Assembly (NCBI RefSeq): GCF_021155775.2
Contig: NC_060232.1
Coordinates: forward strand, 24,931,922 to 24,995,921
Length of the DNA: 64,000 bases
Direction: 5' to 3'
From: Neodiprion pinetum
Lineage: Eukaryota > Arthropoda > Insecta > Hymenoptera > Diprionidae
The notes under the pieces were generated by a model that was given only the letters and a program-made list of their open reading frames with translations, was not told the DNA's origin and ran no database searches. Below, piece by piece: positions 11,666-24,800 of this stretch. A program made the position numbers and the translations under genes. Every line of letters starts with the position of its first letter. Within the stretch, counting starts at the first letter, position 1.

Positions 11666-14600
11666 AACTTTTAATAAATTATCTAAATCTGTAATTTGTT
11701 ATTCTCAATGACTAAATTTCGAGGACCGGTTAAATTGAATCCAGAAAACCGTGCACCGTTAATATCTAATAGTTTTTCAAATTTATTTCCTGCATCTTCA
11801 GGAACGTTCAGAAATTCACGAAACGCGAACTGCGATACCGTCTTCGACCGGAGAACAGCAACGAAGAAGATGCTGAGCAGATAACGCGGCGAGTGTGACT
11901 GAATTTATAGGTAAAAATTGAGGCGAGGGACGCACCCAATCCGGCCACATCCTTCCAGCAAGTACGTATACGCAGTACACGGTGACCATGGTTTAAACAT
12001 TGAATTGCCTCATTCTTCATCCTCGCATTCGGATGTGACGGTTCGTTGTGCAACGAGTTGTATCTGTCTATACGCGGAGACGTTCTACACGAATGAACAA
12101 GCTGACCCGACTTCCGGTCTTTGTAATCGAAGGTCGAATCAATCAATATCGCGTGGGTTGAAACACGATCGATATTATCTTGATATGAATTTTCACGTGT
12201 GGTCGTGTTTCGGAAGCTCGATTCCGTCTGTGTCTGACTGCCTTATAAATTTCATACGTAATTACAGGAGCGCGAGAAATTCACCCGGGGGATCTGTGCA
12301 CAATAAAAAATTACGCGTGTACGTAACATCGACAGATGCATTTACCGGCGATGCTCAAATATGTTATTACTATATAACGTAATTGAGATGCGTCGTTCTC
12401 GTAATTAATAATTATAACTCTCAAATGACTTGCTGGAGATATACCTTCGGCTTAATTCATACCCAACGATTTTTTTCTACTACGAGCAATCGAGACGGCA
12501 GCCACTGTATTTAAAACACCATAAAAACGCAACTGCAGATAGAGCAGCGGTTTTATTTTCAAAGTAAAACGCTCAGAATTGCGATTTTGGAGTTACGAAG
12601 AGGGAACTTTTAAAAGTTCACTGGGTTACTATAGTCCAGTAAATAAATACGAGTTGTTGAATTTCATTGGACATAATAATGCCAGATCGGGTTTTTAACG
12701 TGGCAAAGGAACCGTTCAGGGTACGTTAAAACCACCGACGAATTCCTTCGCCGTAATGCCTTGCGTAATATAAAATATTACAACGCAGAATCATACGTTG
12801 CCTGTTTATGTGCTACCATTACGAGCGGCCTAATTTTTTTAAACTGCCTACTTTCATCGATTACTGTGTTTCTGCTAGCTGTGTTTTGCGGTCATAAAGA
12901 TTCTGGATAAAGTGCATGCATGAGAAATTCGCGATGTTTCAATATCGCTCGCCCAGGCATTCAGCAGCGTCAGTCCCTTGCGTCGAATAAGCCTGCGAAA
13001 CGACTGAAACAAGCTGAAATTACCTCTCGGGTCGATCACCGTTCTGTAAAATACTTTGCCAAGATTGAGTAAAGCTCAACTTCCAGATGCCGTTTTGAGC
13101 AGCGAAATATTTTCACATGTACGAACGTCAGACGATACGACTCAAAATTATGCGCCGATGTCCAGAGACTGCAACAAAGATTGCAGGGTGATAGTTACAG
13201 GCACGATTAATCTTTGCCCGGTAAGTAACGGTGGACATTTTAATTGCGGTTCCAGGGTGTAATATTTCTTTTGGAGGCTAACACTTGTCAGGGTATTGCA
13301 GAGAGTCTAATGGTATAAATAATTGTTGTTCATTGTCATTTTCATTCAACGGTTAAACATAATGTGATCTGATAACGATGCGCGGTTATACAATAGTATT
13401 GGTAAGATTCCTCGTCATGTCCCAGATAGCAGAATACTTGAAGTAGCCAAAAAGACGTTTAAAGGATGTCTTACGCGCTATTTTCTGACGCCTAAAAGAT
13501 GTCCTTGGGGCCTTAGAGACGTCGAGAAGTGGCACTCGTCTCTTTGACGACTTTATGCTTGGGCTGTCTGTGGTACAAGTTAAAGTACAGCAGAGACAAG
13601 TCTTCGGTCAAGAGTGAGTTCGAATCGAGGAACCCTCGACTCGAAGAATCCTTTATAATTTATCCACAGAGATAACGATCGTGGCTTTCCAATTAACCGA
13701 AAAGGCGTTTGAACAGGTCCGTAAAATCTCTGGAATACAGTCGTAGCCCGCCTTGTTCCCGGTCATGCCTAAAACCCAGCGTCGAGACGGAACATATCCA
13801 AGATCCAAGGTGCGTTTCTCTGGGGGATCTTTATGTACCTATAAGTATAAGCACATTATACCCACACGTGTGGCTCCTCGGTGGCACACGCACCGCTTTC
13901 GGTCCGGTATAAGGTGACGTCTTGATCAAAGAGAGAATCGACGGAGAGGCTGCAACTGCGACCTGAGAAAGCCCCGAAGAGCCTTTCTTAACGCACGCGT
14001 GGAGTTCGCCTTTCGGAGGCATATCGCTGGATGTTGAATAAAAGTCAAGTCGATAAAGTAACAACACATGCGTACGCCCTTCGTATTATACGTATAACAC
14101 ATTCCGCTTGCTTCGTTCTCTGGCTTCTTCCATTCAATGCTAAGAAACGCTGCTGAGATTTATAAACCGGTCTCTGGATGCCAGAGCGCGGCATAAACGT
14201 GCTATGCGATCGTTCAGAATTCAGATTTCAACGTTCACAGAATGAATTCATATCTGCATGGATTCTGTTCGAACTCGGCTCGCTTCACGCTTTATAAGGC
14301 CGGCTATCACGGGGCTGTCTGGGAATAATATTATTCGAAATCGAAAATCGACCCCATAGGAAGAGACCGATGACGGTTTAGACGCTCAGATGCGATGGAA
14401 TTTTTATACCTCGTAATCTGACGTAAATTCTAAATTATCTACGTTCTAAGATTCTCGCGTGGCGTACGTACGGCTAGGTCGTAAATGCAATTAGCATGTA
14501 TTGTCGATGGGAAGAAGAGCTGCACAAAGCTGCCAAGGTAGTAAAATCAAGTGATTCACAGTCAGCCGGCATATTGCGAAACAGCGCTTAAAAATCCTCC

Positions 14601-17600
14601 CGAGTACCAACACAAGTGATCGTTATGAATTTCTAATTATGGTTCACAATCGGTGTGTCGGATACTGACGTGTCTCTGCGGCAGGTGGATAAAATATTTC
14701 GCCTCATTCGGAGCCTATCTTAACCGCTGTCGTTATGTATACACCTTCGAAGTCCGCGTGTTATCATTTTCGATAAAATCTTACGAATGTAAGACATCGG
14801 TAAAATGTTAATGCTTATTAAGCTCCGATACAATTATCAAGTATCACCACTCGGTCGTGTATCATTCGATTCTTCAACCTGTCATGCTACCGGGTATAAA
14901 CTTATTACGCACCAGTCTGAATACGATAAGCTTACATTGCATGAATCTACTCTAAGGTGATTGTTAGTTTTCATCATATGGGATAGTCTAAACGAACGTG
15001 AACAAGGTTTGACCCCAACCCCCACCGAATTAGTCGCCGATTTATTTCTTACTTCTACTCCGTCAAATATACATTTTGTAATTTTTTCAGATTATTTCCA
15101 GCTGCCATTTAGAAGTAGGTATTTTAGATCTAATCTTCCATAATTCGAAAACTATGCATTTCGGAAAAATTTGTAAAGGGAAAAAGTGGTGTGTTGTTTT
15201 TCTGAAATGGTCTGGAATTTTCACCAAAAAACGCACAAAAGTCGATATTTCTCAAAAACTACGTCTTCCAAAAATTTGAAACTTTTTGTGATATTTCTTT
15301 GACTAAAAAGAAAACTTTGTTTTTACATATGACGTAAAATGAGGCCGCTCGTCGTTTAGGAACTACGCTTCTTTTTGCACATCGATGTGCATCTTATCGG
15401 TTGAAAAATGGATTGCAGAAAATTTTCGTTACGACCCGATAACATGCGCATTGATTAACAATTAAATTCGTTATTTAGAAACACTTTTGACATCGCTCTA
15501 AACCTCATGTCCGTTAAAGCGATGAGAGAATCGCTGCAGCGAAATTGTCCGGCTTTTATTCGTCGTCTAAAATTTTCCTTCGCGACTATATGCCGATGCG
15601 CAGGAAACGACGCCTCCGATTGGCATCTGTGAGGAGAGAAATACCGAAATGCCAAGAATTATAGGCAGTAGGAATCCCCGGCAAATGGACCCCACCGTAG
15701 ATTCCTGACAATTATCCACTCAACCTGATCTCGAACGTGCTTGGCTACACGGCTTCCCTATGGGTACGCATTCCCTTGAGCCTCCTCGGTTAACTGCCGA
15801 AGATGGGATGCGGCCGTGCGGAGATCCTCCGCTTTTATACTCTGCGGAAATCGGCTAAGCTGTATAATCGCGCGTGGCAAAATCCCGCGGGCATTTGCCA
15901 TCTGCTTTTTCCCCGAGTTCACGATAAGCGCGAGTTGCAAATTTCTTCCTCGCCACGCTCGGCGCAACTAGCTTAGCCGCGGTAATGAATTTCCCATGCA
16001 ATGCCGAAGCAGCGCGATGCATGGGCACCGATAATTGCCGGTAATTCTTGCACACTCGATGGCTGATCTCTAAGAAAGTAGAGAAGAGAGAAAAAAATTA
16101 TTTCGCTATTTCCATGTACCTGATTGCGTAGCTTTGCTTTTCTGTTCACCGTAGTCTGTCTACTATCAACAGTTGGTTGCTTGAAAATTCAAGCTGACTT
16201 GAATACCCCAACGAAAATTTCACAACCTTCATGTAAAACGCACTTTGATCAATAGCTAGTCGTTTTACAGCATTTATTTACTCGCTCGTTCTACAAATAT
16301 CTAAACGATCGTTACTCCGCTTCGAATCACGCCAATTTCCTGATGCATACGACGCGGTTTTTCGCTCTCAAAATGGCCACCCCGTGCATTTTAACCCGTT
16401 GTATTATATGATATTTGTAAGTATCGTCATAGCTGGATAGGAAGAAGGAGATCCTACTCGCGCCTGACCTTAGGGCACTTTCTTGACTGCTAATTAAGTC
16501 ATTGGCGATTCATACGCAGCGTGATCAAGCCTGTTAAAAGAGATTTACATGCATGGTTAGAGACGGGGAAACGACCAGTTCTATTAACATTAAAGATCGT
16601 CGTAGTGCACGTAGTGGATGCTATATTTGAAAAAAAAAACCGTTTCGACGCGATGCTCGTAGACATTACACACGGCGCCCGGTGAAATAAAATTCTTCCA
16701 ACCGGTCTCAGGGTTCGGTTTCGCATTTAAAATAAAACGTACGCACGGCTTTAGCTGTCTTATTATAGTCAGACTACATTCTTCCAGGTATGTGTAGCTG
16801 CCCAACATCTAATCGTGACCCATTTGACATACCAGATTCTTTCTCAGCAGCCATATATCTTCCACTAGTTACCACCAGTAATCCGTCACTCAAATCCATT
16901 TAGCATACATTCGTTATCGAGGCATATTCTTTTCCATCATTCATCCTGACAATGACTTAAGAACGGCTTCTTACGATGCCATCGTTGCAGTGTTACTCCT
17001 TGGCAAGCTTCTTGACTTGTACTCTATTATTGTGATTGTATATCGTCCTGCTTTCAAGTCTCAAACATTTCGACTTCACCTTTTTGCAGTCAACTGCAGT
17101 TTTCTGGAGTGCACTTTGTTGATAAACATGTATTGGGCTGTTGGAATTTCTAATTTCGAGACTCAATAAGGGCATATGGCCACCGACTTCTTTGCACTGA
17201 AGAATTGAGATCGAATCGTCTTCGCAGAAGAGATTGAAGAAGCACTGAACTAGTTAACTATCTGAAGCTAGACAGTCCATTAACGTACTTCATGCAAAAA
17301 ACAAACTCTGAAAATTGTACGAATTTTATAGAATCAACGTTGCAACGTTGGATTTATAACATTGATTTCGCACCGCTTGAAGTGTCGAATTAATTACCTC
17401 GTCTCAGAATCAGCATCGAGTCACTTTAACGCACAAATGAGATAAAAAGTTACGGAATATCGAATCAAGCCCTCGAGCTTATTATGCATACGTTCCGAGT
17501 CTCGGACTGCACGCACATGAGCAGACTTTCCTTTCTTTTTCGTTCATTTCATACAGATTAATTCAATTAAGACTCACTGAGCAAATTGCTTGGGATTTAT

Positions 17601-19116
17601 CAAAGTAAGATTGTGTTCTACACGCATGTAAGACTTGAGAGGTGGTTGGATGAACTCAACGCAACGCGCGTAATAAATCCTCTAATTGTACCTGTAATTG
17701 CGTTATCAATAATGAATGCTATTTTTCACGGTCCAACTGATCGGTTCTGTGCATGGGTACTTGCATTGCCGGAGCTACTTCGCAATCACTAATCGCGCAC
17801 ACACTCTGGTCCATTTTGCACATGCAGGAAACTATTCTGGGGACCTATGAGCGACGGAGAATACAGGAAACGCTCAGGTAGTACTTCGTTCATTACTCGA
17901 TTATTGCGATGTCAGAAATAATTGACCAAAGTTCACTGATTACCGTGATTAGAGATGAGGCAAAAAAACAGCCGAAGCTAGTAATTTCACCCGCTATCTA
18001 ATTTGCCTTCCTGTACAACGCATGTTAGTCGCACCTAATCTAAATTCCTTTGAAGCACATTTTAAAGTAATCCAGTTGATATTCTTGAACCCAGACCTCC
18101 TACTTTAGTGTATAGCTTAAGGAAATCCATTAACGATTTTACTGAAGCTGCAGAGTGCAGATCTGGTGCCATATTTTGATACGGTAGAGCGATCATGTAG
18201 ATGATCGTTCAACAACCACGAGGGCTTGCAGCTTAAAATTTATTTACAAGCCCGACGTGTGGGGAGAAGCGTTTACGTTAACGGAACCATCCACAGCACA
18301 ATTCCATAGGCGATGATGTGAGGCCCGAAAGCTGTGGCCGATTATTCAAGTGTATAACAAATTTGAGGAGAAAATACTCAAGACGTTGAGGATGAAAAAA
18401 ACGGTTCACCGTGGTCTCTACAGTGGTCACCTGAACTCTTTCAAGACGTTGCTCGCGAGAGGCAGGGAAACTTAAGGTAACGTGGAACTCGGAAGACTTA
18501 CCGCTTGCACAGGACGTAGGATTGTGGATTTTTAGAGCCAATAATTGTCGACCTAGAAGCCGAATAGACCGGTAGAATAATTCCAGAAGCGGGAACCGAA
18601 CGGGGGCAATTATTATACTGTACGTATATACTGACTGCTGAACAGACGTGAGGGTATAATATTACGTATGTAACCACGTGGAGGGAACCCATGTGTGCCC
18701 AAGTTTACCCCTGCGGACGTGCCAGAGGGACCACACGTGCATCGCGGTTAAGTGATTCTAATGATTTCTTGCCGTGTTCAACGCCGGTACTGCATCCTAT
18801 CTCCCTCGGCTTAAGAGAATTGCGAAATCTGAAGTACACGCCCTTGGTCTCGTTCATGGCGGATAATTGTTAAGTATCCGAGTTCGTTATAGCCATTCCG
18901 CAACGCGTCTCGTCGCCGTCGACGTTCGTTATTAACTTAACCGCATGGTCAGGAGCGATCACTGGGTCTCTGACCGTCGGTAAATTGATAATTAAATCCG
19001 TCACCTTGCCGAGCGGTCCTTAGACGTCGTTCAGAAAGCCTCCGTTAAACCGTCCGAGATAAATTGAAAACGGAATGCGTCTTTCACGCGAGGAAACGAT
19101 CGCGAGGAATAGGGAC

Positions 19117-19138
19117 GGGGGGGGGGGGGGAGGGGGGG
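19117..19138. repeat. Poly-G run (G14, A, G7)
   Basis: Fourteen consecutive G, one A, then seven G. It is strongly quadruplex-prone and also a likely place for assembly length errors. Confidence 0.9.
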
Positions 19139-21754
19139 TGTGGAAGGGCAGTTTCACTGCAACAAAAATCGATACCACGATCACGTACTTCGTGATTACG
19201 TGATTTCTCACGATTGGAGGTTACAAAGGGATTTCTGTAATCCTAAATGATTAATTTCTCATGACTACCAATGATTACCTTGATGATTACTAGTGTGGAA
19301 TTTTATTTCAATATTACTGATTTCAGTGTGATTTCGGAGATTACGAAATGATTTATAATGATATTGACACTTCAATAGCTTTGGTCAAACACCCGTTATG
19401 AGAGAAAAAGTGGAATTGAAAATGTCCAAGAGGGACTACAGGATACACAGAGCACAATGATCGGTCCAACCCTCGGCACGTTCTCTGCTACGGAGTGAAT
19501 GCACACGCCTGCAAGCATATAGGCAAACGCGTACAGATCACACCCAGCCAACGACGAAGACGTACTCGAAGCAGAAGACAAACTACACCCGTCAGCGCGA
19601 AGACAACTAATGGGCAGCTTGTTTCCGGAAAGCAAGAGGAAGCACATCGCGAAGGGTCCATTAGATCGATTTACGTCCTGGCTCGGACCTTGGCGGACCG
19701 ATCTTGTACGAAACTGACTGCCAAGACCATTATTCCAATAATTGGAAGAGCACTCTAGTCCATTTTCGCTGATTAAAAACCCACGGAACGCTCTCATCGA
19801 ATTTCTGTTTTACGGAGCAAACGCAATTAGTTTTGTCGATTTCTTTCTTTCTGTTCAAACGAGGCATTATGCTTACCCCACCGGTGATGAGGAACTTCCT
19901 GAGTGAACAATGTCGTGGTGAATTTTTCTTCTTCTGGTATCTCTCGTGCTGTGTAAGGCGCATTTGAATGCGGTACGCCTACGCCGCAATGACCGATTAC
20001 GGTGCCCCCATTAGCATAAAAATACGTGTATAACGCGTCTAAGAAAACCCGACTGAATACGGGGAGTCACGTTGAAACTGTTCTTTGACCCTAACGACCC
20101 TCCCGACCCAGAGACACTGAGCGGATGGTTTATAAACCGCAGAAATACTCGGTAGTTGTACACAGGTATGTTAGTTCTGCGGGTACTGAGCAAGTGCCGG
20201 TTTGTAATTAGAGAGAGATTTAAGGTGGCAACAAATCATAGAGGAATGGCTGCAACTTTGTTACCTCCTCAATCGGCGGGTGTGAGACGGTAAAACATTG
20301 CCGTAAACGCATGCGGGTAAAAAAAACGGAGACGTGATGCGTCTGGGTGGCCATCAACGTGTAGATACGCGTGTATTGCACGTCTGCTTGACGCGTCCGT
20401 ATTTGAAATGGGATCATGAAGAATAAATGGTTTCGTGTCATGTGCATATAACGGATCTCGCGCAGGCGACCATCGAGATCGAGATGCTCAGGCATCGCGA
20501 CGTCGTCCCATAATCGGAGCAATTTTCTGAATACGCCTTTTTGTCTTCACTCGTCGGAGCGATGAGTTCGCGGTGAAAGATAATTACGCGGCGTTCGATC
20601 GCCCCGGTGAGTCGATTCGTGCGTGGTAAGCAGGTAAAGCCTAGGGCCCAGCTCTTGTCTCTTCCTCTCTTCTCCGACTCTGTGTATATCTTTTTTCACA
20701 TCCCCTCTGTAATTCTGTATAATTACAGCATCTGGTCGGACGGGACAATCGAGAACGATCTGATTTAAAAATGACTCGGTGGAAATAAATCGACCTGTTT
20801 GTTCTTCCTTGCACTCGCTTCACCAAGCAAAAGCGATATGATCATCGAAGGATACCCTTTTACTTTGGACAATTTTTTGATCCACTGAATCATCGAATGC
20901 GTAAGATTCTTAGACACTTTCCTATAACCGTTGTAAAGCACGGTCTGTTTGATTAGGAATACCTCGAAAATATATTTCAGATAGTACCTTCGAACATTAT
21001 CGCGTCTCTTCGCCAGACCCTGCACCTTGTTTGGGTCTACTTGACAACCGAATCTATAAAACTTGGAACGTTAAGAGATTCGGTAAATGAGTAGAGACAG
21101 GATCGAGCCGGTATATGGCTTTATCTAGGCGTGCTTGTGTGCCTGTATACGACACTGTGGGTAGGTGTTCGTACACGCAGTCACCACTGCAGCAAGTCGA
21201 GGACCAAGGAACTGAAACCCGAGGCTCTTCTCTATAAGAGAACTCCATAAAGTCGCCCGGCGTCCCTTGCAGCCTGTTCGCCCAAAGCCTTTTACGTCTC
21301 GATTTCACTTTTTGTTCATCCAGAAGTTACTGGGAGAGAAATATACCTGTAAGCGTGCCCCGGGCTGATCGACCCGATCCACCTTTTCCCTACGCTGTTG
21401 GTAAAAATAATTTAGAGACCTCGTTCCGATCGAACGACTACCGCACAGCTGGTGTATAATTTTCCTTTTTACCGGACCAACTCTGACCATGTCTCCAGGC
21501 GTGACGTGAGCGTTTTAAAGAGAAGTAAATTAGAGACTGTATGACGTGTATAGTATAGGTATTTCAATTTTATATTGCTGTAATTTTCTCGGTAAAAATT
21601 ATCCGCAATTGCAATATAAATTTTACCGACAGTTGTCATAACGACGGGCCTCCGTATTCAGCCAATCAATTTTCACCGCGAGTATAGCACTGATCATATC
21701 GCCTTTGGAAGACGAAAAGCCTGAGGAGGGACTAGAACGCTCATAAAAATAGTT

Positions 21755-21756
<2 letters not shown>

Positions 21757-21797
<41 letters not shown>

Positions 21798-21812
21798 GAG
21801 CGAGAGAGAGAG
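21757..21812. repeat. (AG)n microsatellite, slightly interrupted
   Basis: About 56 nt of AG dinucleotides with two interruptions (ATAG and GCGAG) near the right end. Confidence 0.95.
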
Positions 21813-24800
21813 ATACAGGAAATGTCGGTCCAACGCTATAGGTATACATATGGAGAACTAGTTTGAGAAATATATATTCCGAATAGCTGCGTGAAGAGGG
21901 GATTTGATGATGTTTTAGTCAACCATTGGCCACAGAGTGTTCGGTCAGTCGTGTAATAGGGCGTTTCCTTCTTTGACGGAATGTACGTTGACCAATAAAA
22001 ATTTCTTCCATCACCGACCGAATGCAGTTCCAATTACAGTGATTTTTTGACAAGGACAATGTATTTTGTGAAATCATTACTTTCTCAAGCGTTTGAAGAT
22101 AGAAAATGTTTTACAATTCTAAAAGACAGTGATAACTAGATCCAGAAGGTCGGAAATGCAAAAGTTTAAAGACATTCACATGGTGAAAGAAATCAGAGAA
22201 GTACACACGATCTAGACATTAAAATGCTGATTAATATTGCTCAAGACCGGGAGAAATCGGTAGAAGCTCATCGGCGGAAAATTGTTTGGTTAAGACTTCA
22301 CTGCAGCCTGCAATTAGAGCCGTTTAAAAATTTTATTCGTTTTATGACCTCGTCAGTATCGTTTATTCGTTACAACGACGAGGACTCGCAGGTCTTGCGT
22401 GTCTCCGGGAATGGTAAAATTTTCTTTATTTACTCGACAGCCGCACTATAATTAGCAAATGATATGTGCGTTTACTTCTTAGGTGATGGTAATTAGTATA
22501 GTAATTCAATCACGCGATCCATCGTAAAACAGAAACAAAAGTATATCTATAGTAAAATAACAAATTTTAGATTCGTGCTACCGAAACGATAATGGTTACG
22601 ATGTTGGAAGCAAGATTTAATCTTTACTTTCCGAAGACGTAACTGATTGCCATAGTAAATTTTCTCGTTTCAAAATATTTGAAATATTTGAATTCCTTGT
22701 ACCGTTGATGAGAAGCGTTTCGAACCACCAGCTACTGTACATTTACAGGTGCAAAAATCCGATCTAAGAACACATGGTACATTTCTTATTTCACGGTGGA
22801 CGGATCCCGTGAAATTAAACCTCGTCCCTTGCGAGGGCAGCTTCATACGTTTCTGATCGATAACATTAATTTTAAGGTAACTACAGAGGCGATCTCTCTC
22901 GTGTACGATCAGTCAAGCGTGATCCCATGCCTGTAAATATGCTAATTTTTATTACAGGTACCGTGAACCAAGAAAATTGAACGTACGTTTAATTTACATC
23001 GATCAATAGCTGACTCCTCGCCCAGGGGCGTGATGACAAGTCTATTATACCGCGATTCTCGAACCTGTACGTATTTAGGAATTTCTTAATCCGAATCATG
23101 GAGCGAACCGAATAAACTTCTAAATCATACAATCGCCTGTTTGAAAGAAATTCAACCAAAATCTACGAAAAACTATTACGATTCACAGAAGTTGTATATT
23201 TTCGTGAATTTACGTTAAACATTGTTAATTTTCATATATATTCATGAAGAGCCCTGGTTTTCTACGGAAAAACTACAAAAAAATATGATTATTTTGATTT
23301 TTTAAGATTCGCCTTTTTTTTAGTTCGTCATAGAAATCATTTTCACCAGGTAAGGATATTCGGACACTGTTAGTACAAGTTGACTATGAAACCAGACATT
23401 TTTCATAAATTTTTATCATCGGCTCGAATCACCTAAGAACTTATCACGAATTCACGAACCATAAAGGAATGGGTTCTAACATCCGAGTTCTAGTTATTCA
23501 GATTCTATAACGTAGAGTGGTGGATGGTTCGAATCTTGGAATGGATTTTAGCAAGGAATCCGTATCCCATTCCGTGGCTGTGCCATGTTCCAGGATCGAT
23601 TCTCATGCTACCAGGTTCATCCTAAGTGGAAAAGGATGTATCATTGATGTCGAACCTGTTCCAGTTTCCCCAAGTTGTGTCGAAAGCATTAGAAATCGGC
23701 ACCACACTGAAGTGCCGAGATAAACCAAGAATTGTTTCGCATTTCTCCGACTCATTCTTATTAATTGCATTGCCGGAAGGTTGCAATGCGTGCAAAGCCA
23801 CGTCCGGAAGTCCGTGGACTACAAGTTGAAGGATCAGCCTATGATCATTATTGTGCAAAATAGAAGACAGATTTCATATTACGTGCAACGACTGCAGCTA
23901 CAACTGCACTTTCAACAAACCCTTAGGGGAGATATTTCAATTTCCCTACGGCGACGACTTTTAACGGGTTTCTAGCGCCGCGGATGTTGTGTGAGAAAAA
24001 TCTTTCCGAGTTTACGATACAGAGCAAAATAGTGACCCGAGTAAACTGGTATACCTATAGTACCTACTCCAGAGAACAACTATAGGACTTGGTATTCGCG
24101 ATGGTTCGCTGTTTCTTATTTACTGCGGCAAAGCGGTATAACTGTGTAGCCGTAATTCATTTCCCGTCGTTAAGACGCCGGGATGAAATTAGCTGGAAGA
24201 CACCATAGGCAGCCCGTTCTCATCCCTTGTATATCGGCTATCGCTCCACTCTAGCTTTAATGCTGCGTTTTCTATATTTCATCGAATTATTTTTTTGGTT
24301 CTTTTTCTCTTCCTCCAAAGTGTGAGATTCATGGCTTTTAGAGTCTAGCCTGTAACTTGTGTAACTATACAGCTGAACCTATACCGTGAGAAAGACACAG
24401 AAAAAATGATGGTGCAACATTCTGAGAGTTCCATTCGTAGCAAGTTGGTGCGAATATAGATGCAGTGACATGTAGAAAATTTACCGCTCGATGGACTCAG
24501 TCCGATGACAACCGTCGTGAACTAAGGTTGGGATTATATTTTGAAGTGGTACAGCGTATCGTGAACTCGGTCACAGCACTTCACTCTCAATATGGAAGTC
24601 AAGATGACTATCTGTTCCAATTTACTAGACAGTTAGACGTACCTAGGTACACCGGTGAATCGTGTAAAGCAAAATATAATCCGAGTGCACAGCATGTAGC
24701 CACTCATCCGAGCCTGCGTAAATGCATGTGCAGCACACGTCCAGAAACGTAATAAAGAGTAGTTATAGAAAATCCTTCGCTGCAGCAATATCAAATTGCT

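Noticed and set aside
11918..12382. 154-codon plus-strand open frame
   Set aside because: Composition looks random, no homology I recognise, and no ATG context or flanking exons.
13425..13570. Repeated AAAGATGTC/AGACGT motifs with CCCAGATAGC near one end
   Set aside because: Suggestive of a repeat fragment, but no clear termini or second copy in the window.
19180..19370. GATTA/GATTAC-rich stretch resembling clustered homeodomain sites
   Set aside because: AT-rich degenerate repetition explains it; no spacing regularity or conservation can be judged.
19396..19797. 133-codon minus-strand open frame
   Set aside because: Overlaps an 87-codon frame on the other strand; no family features and no matching splice sites.
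23520..23545. tRNA B-box-like GGTTCGAATC
   Set aside because: No matching A box or cloverleaf could be drawn upstream.
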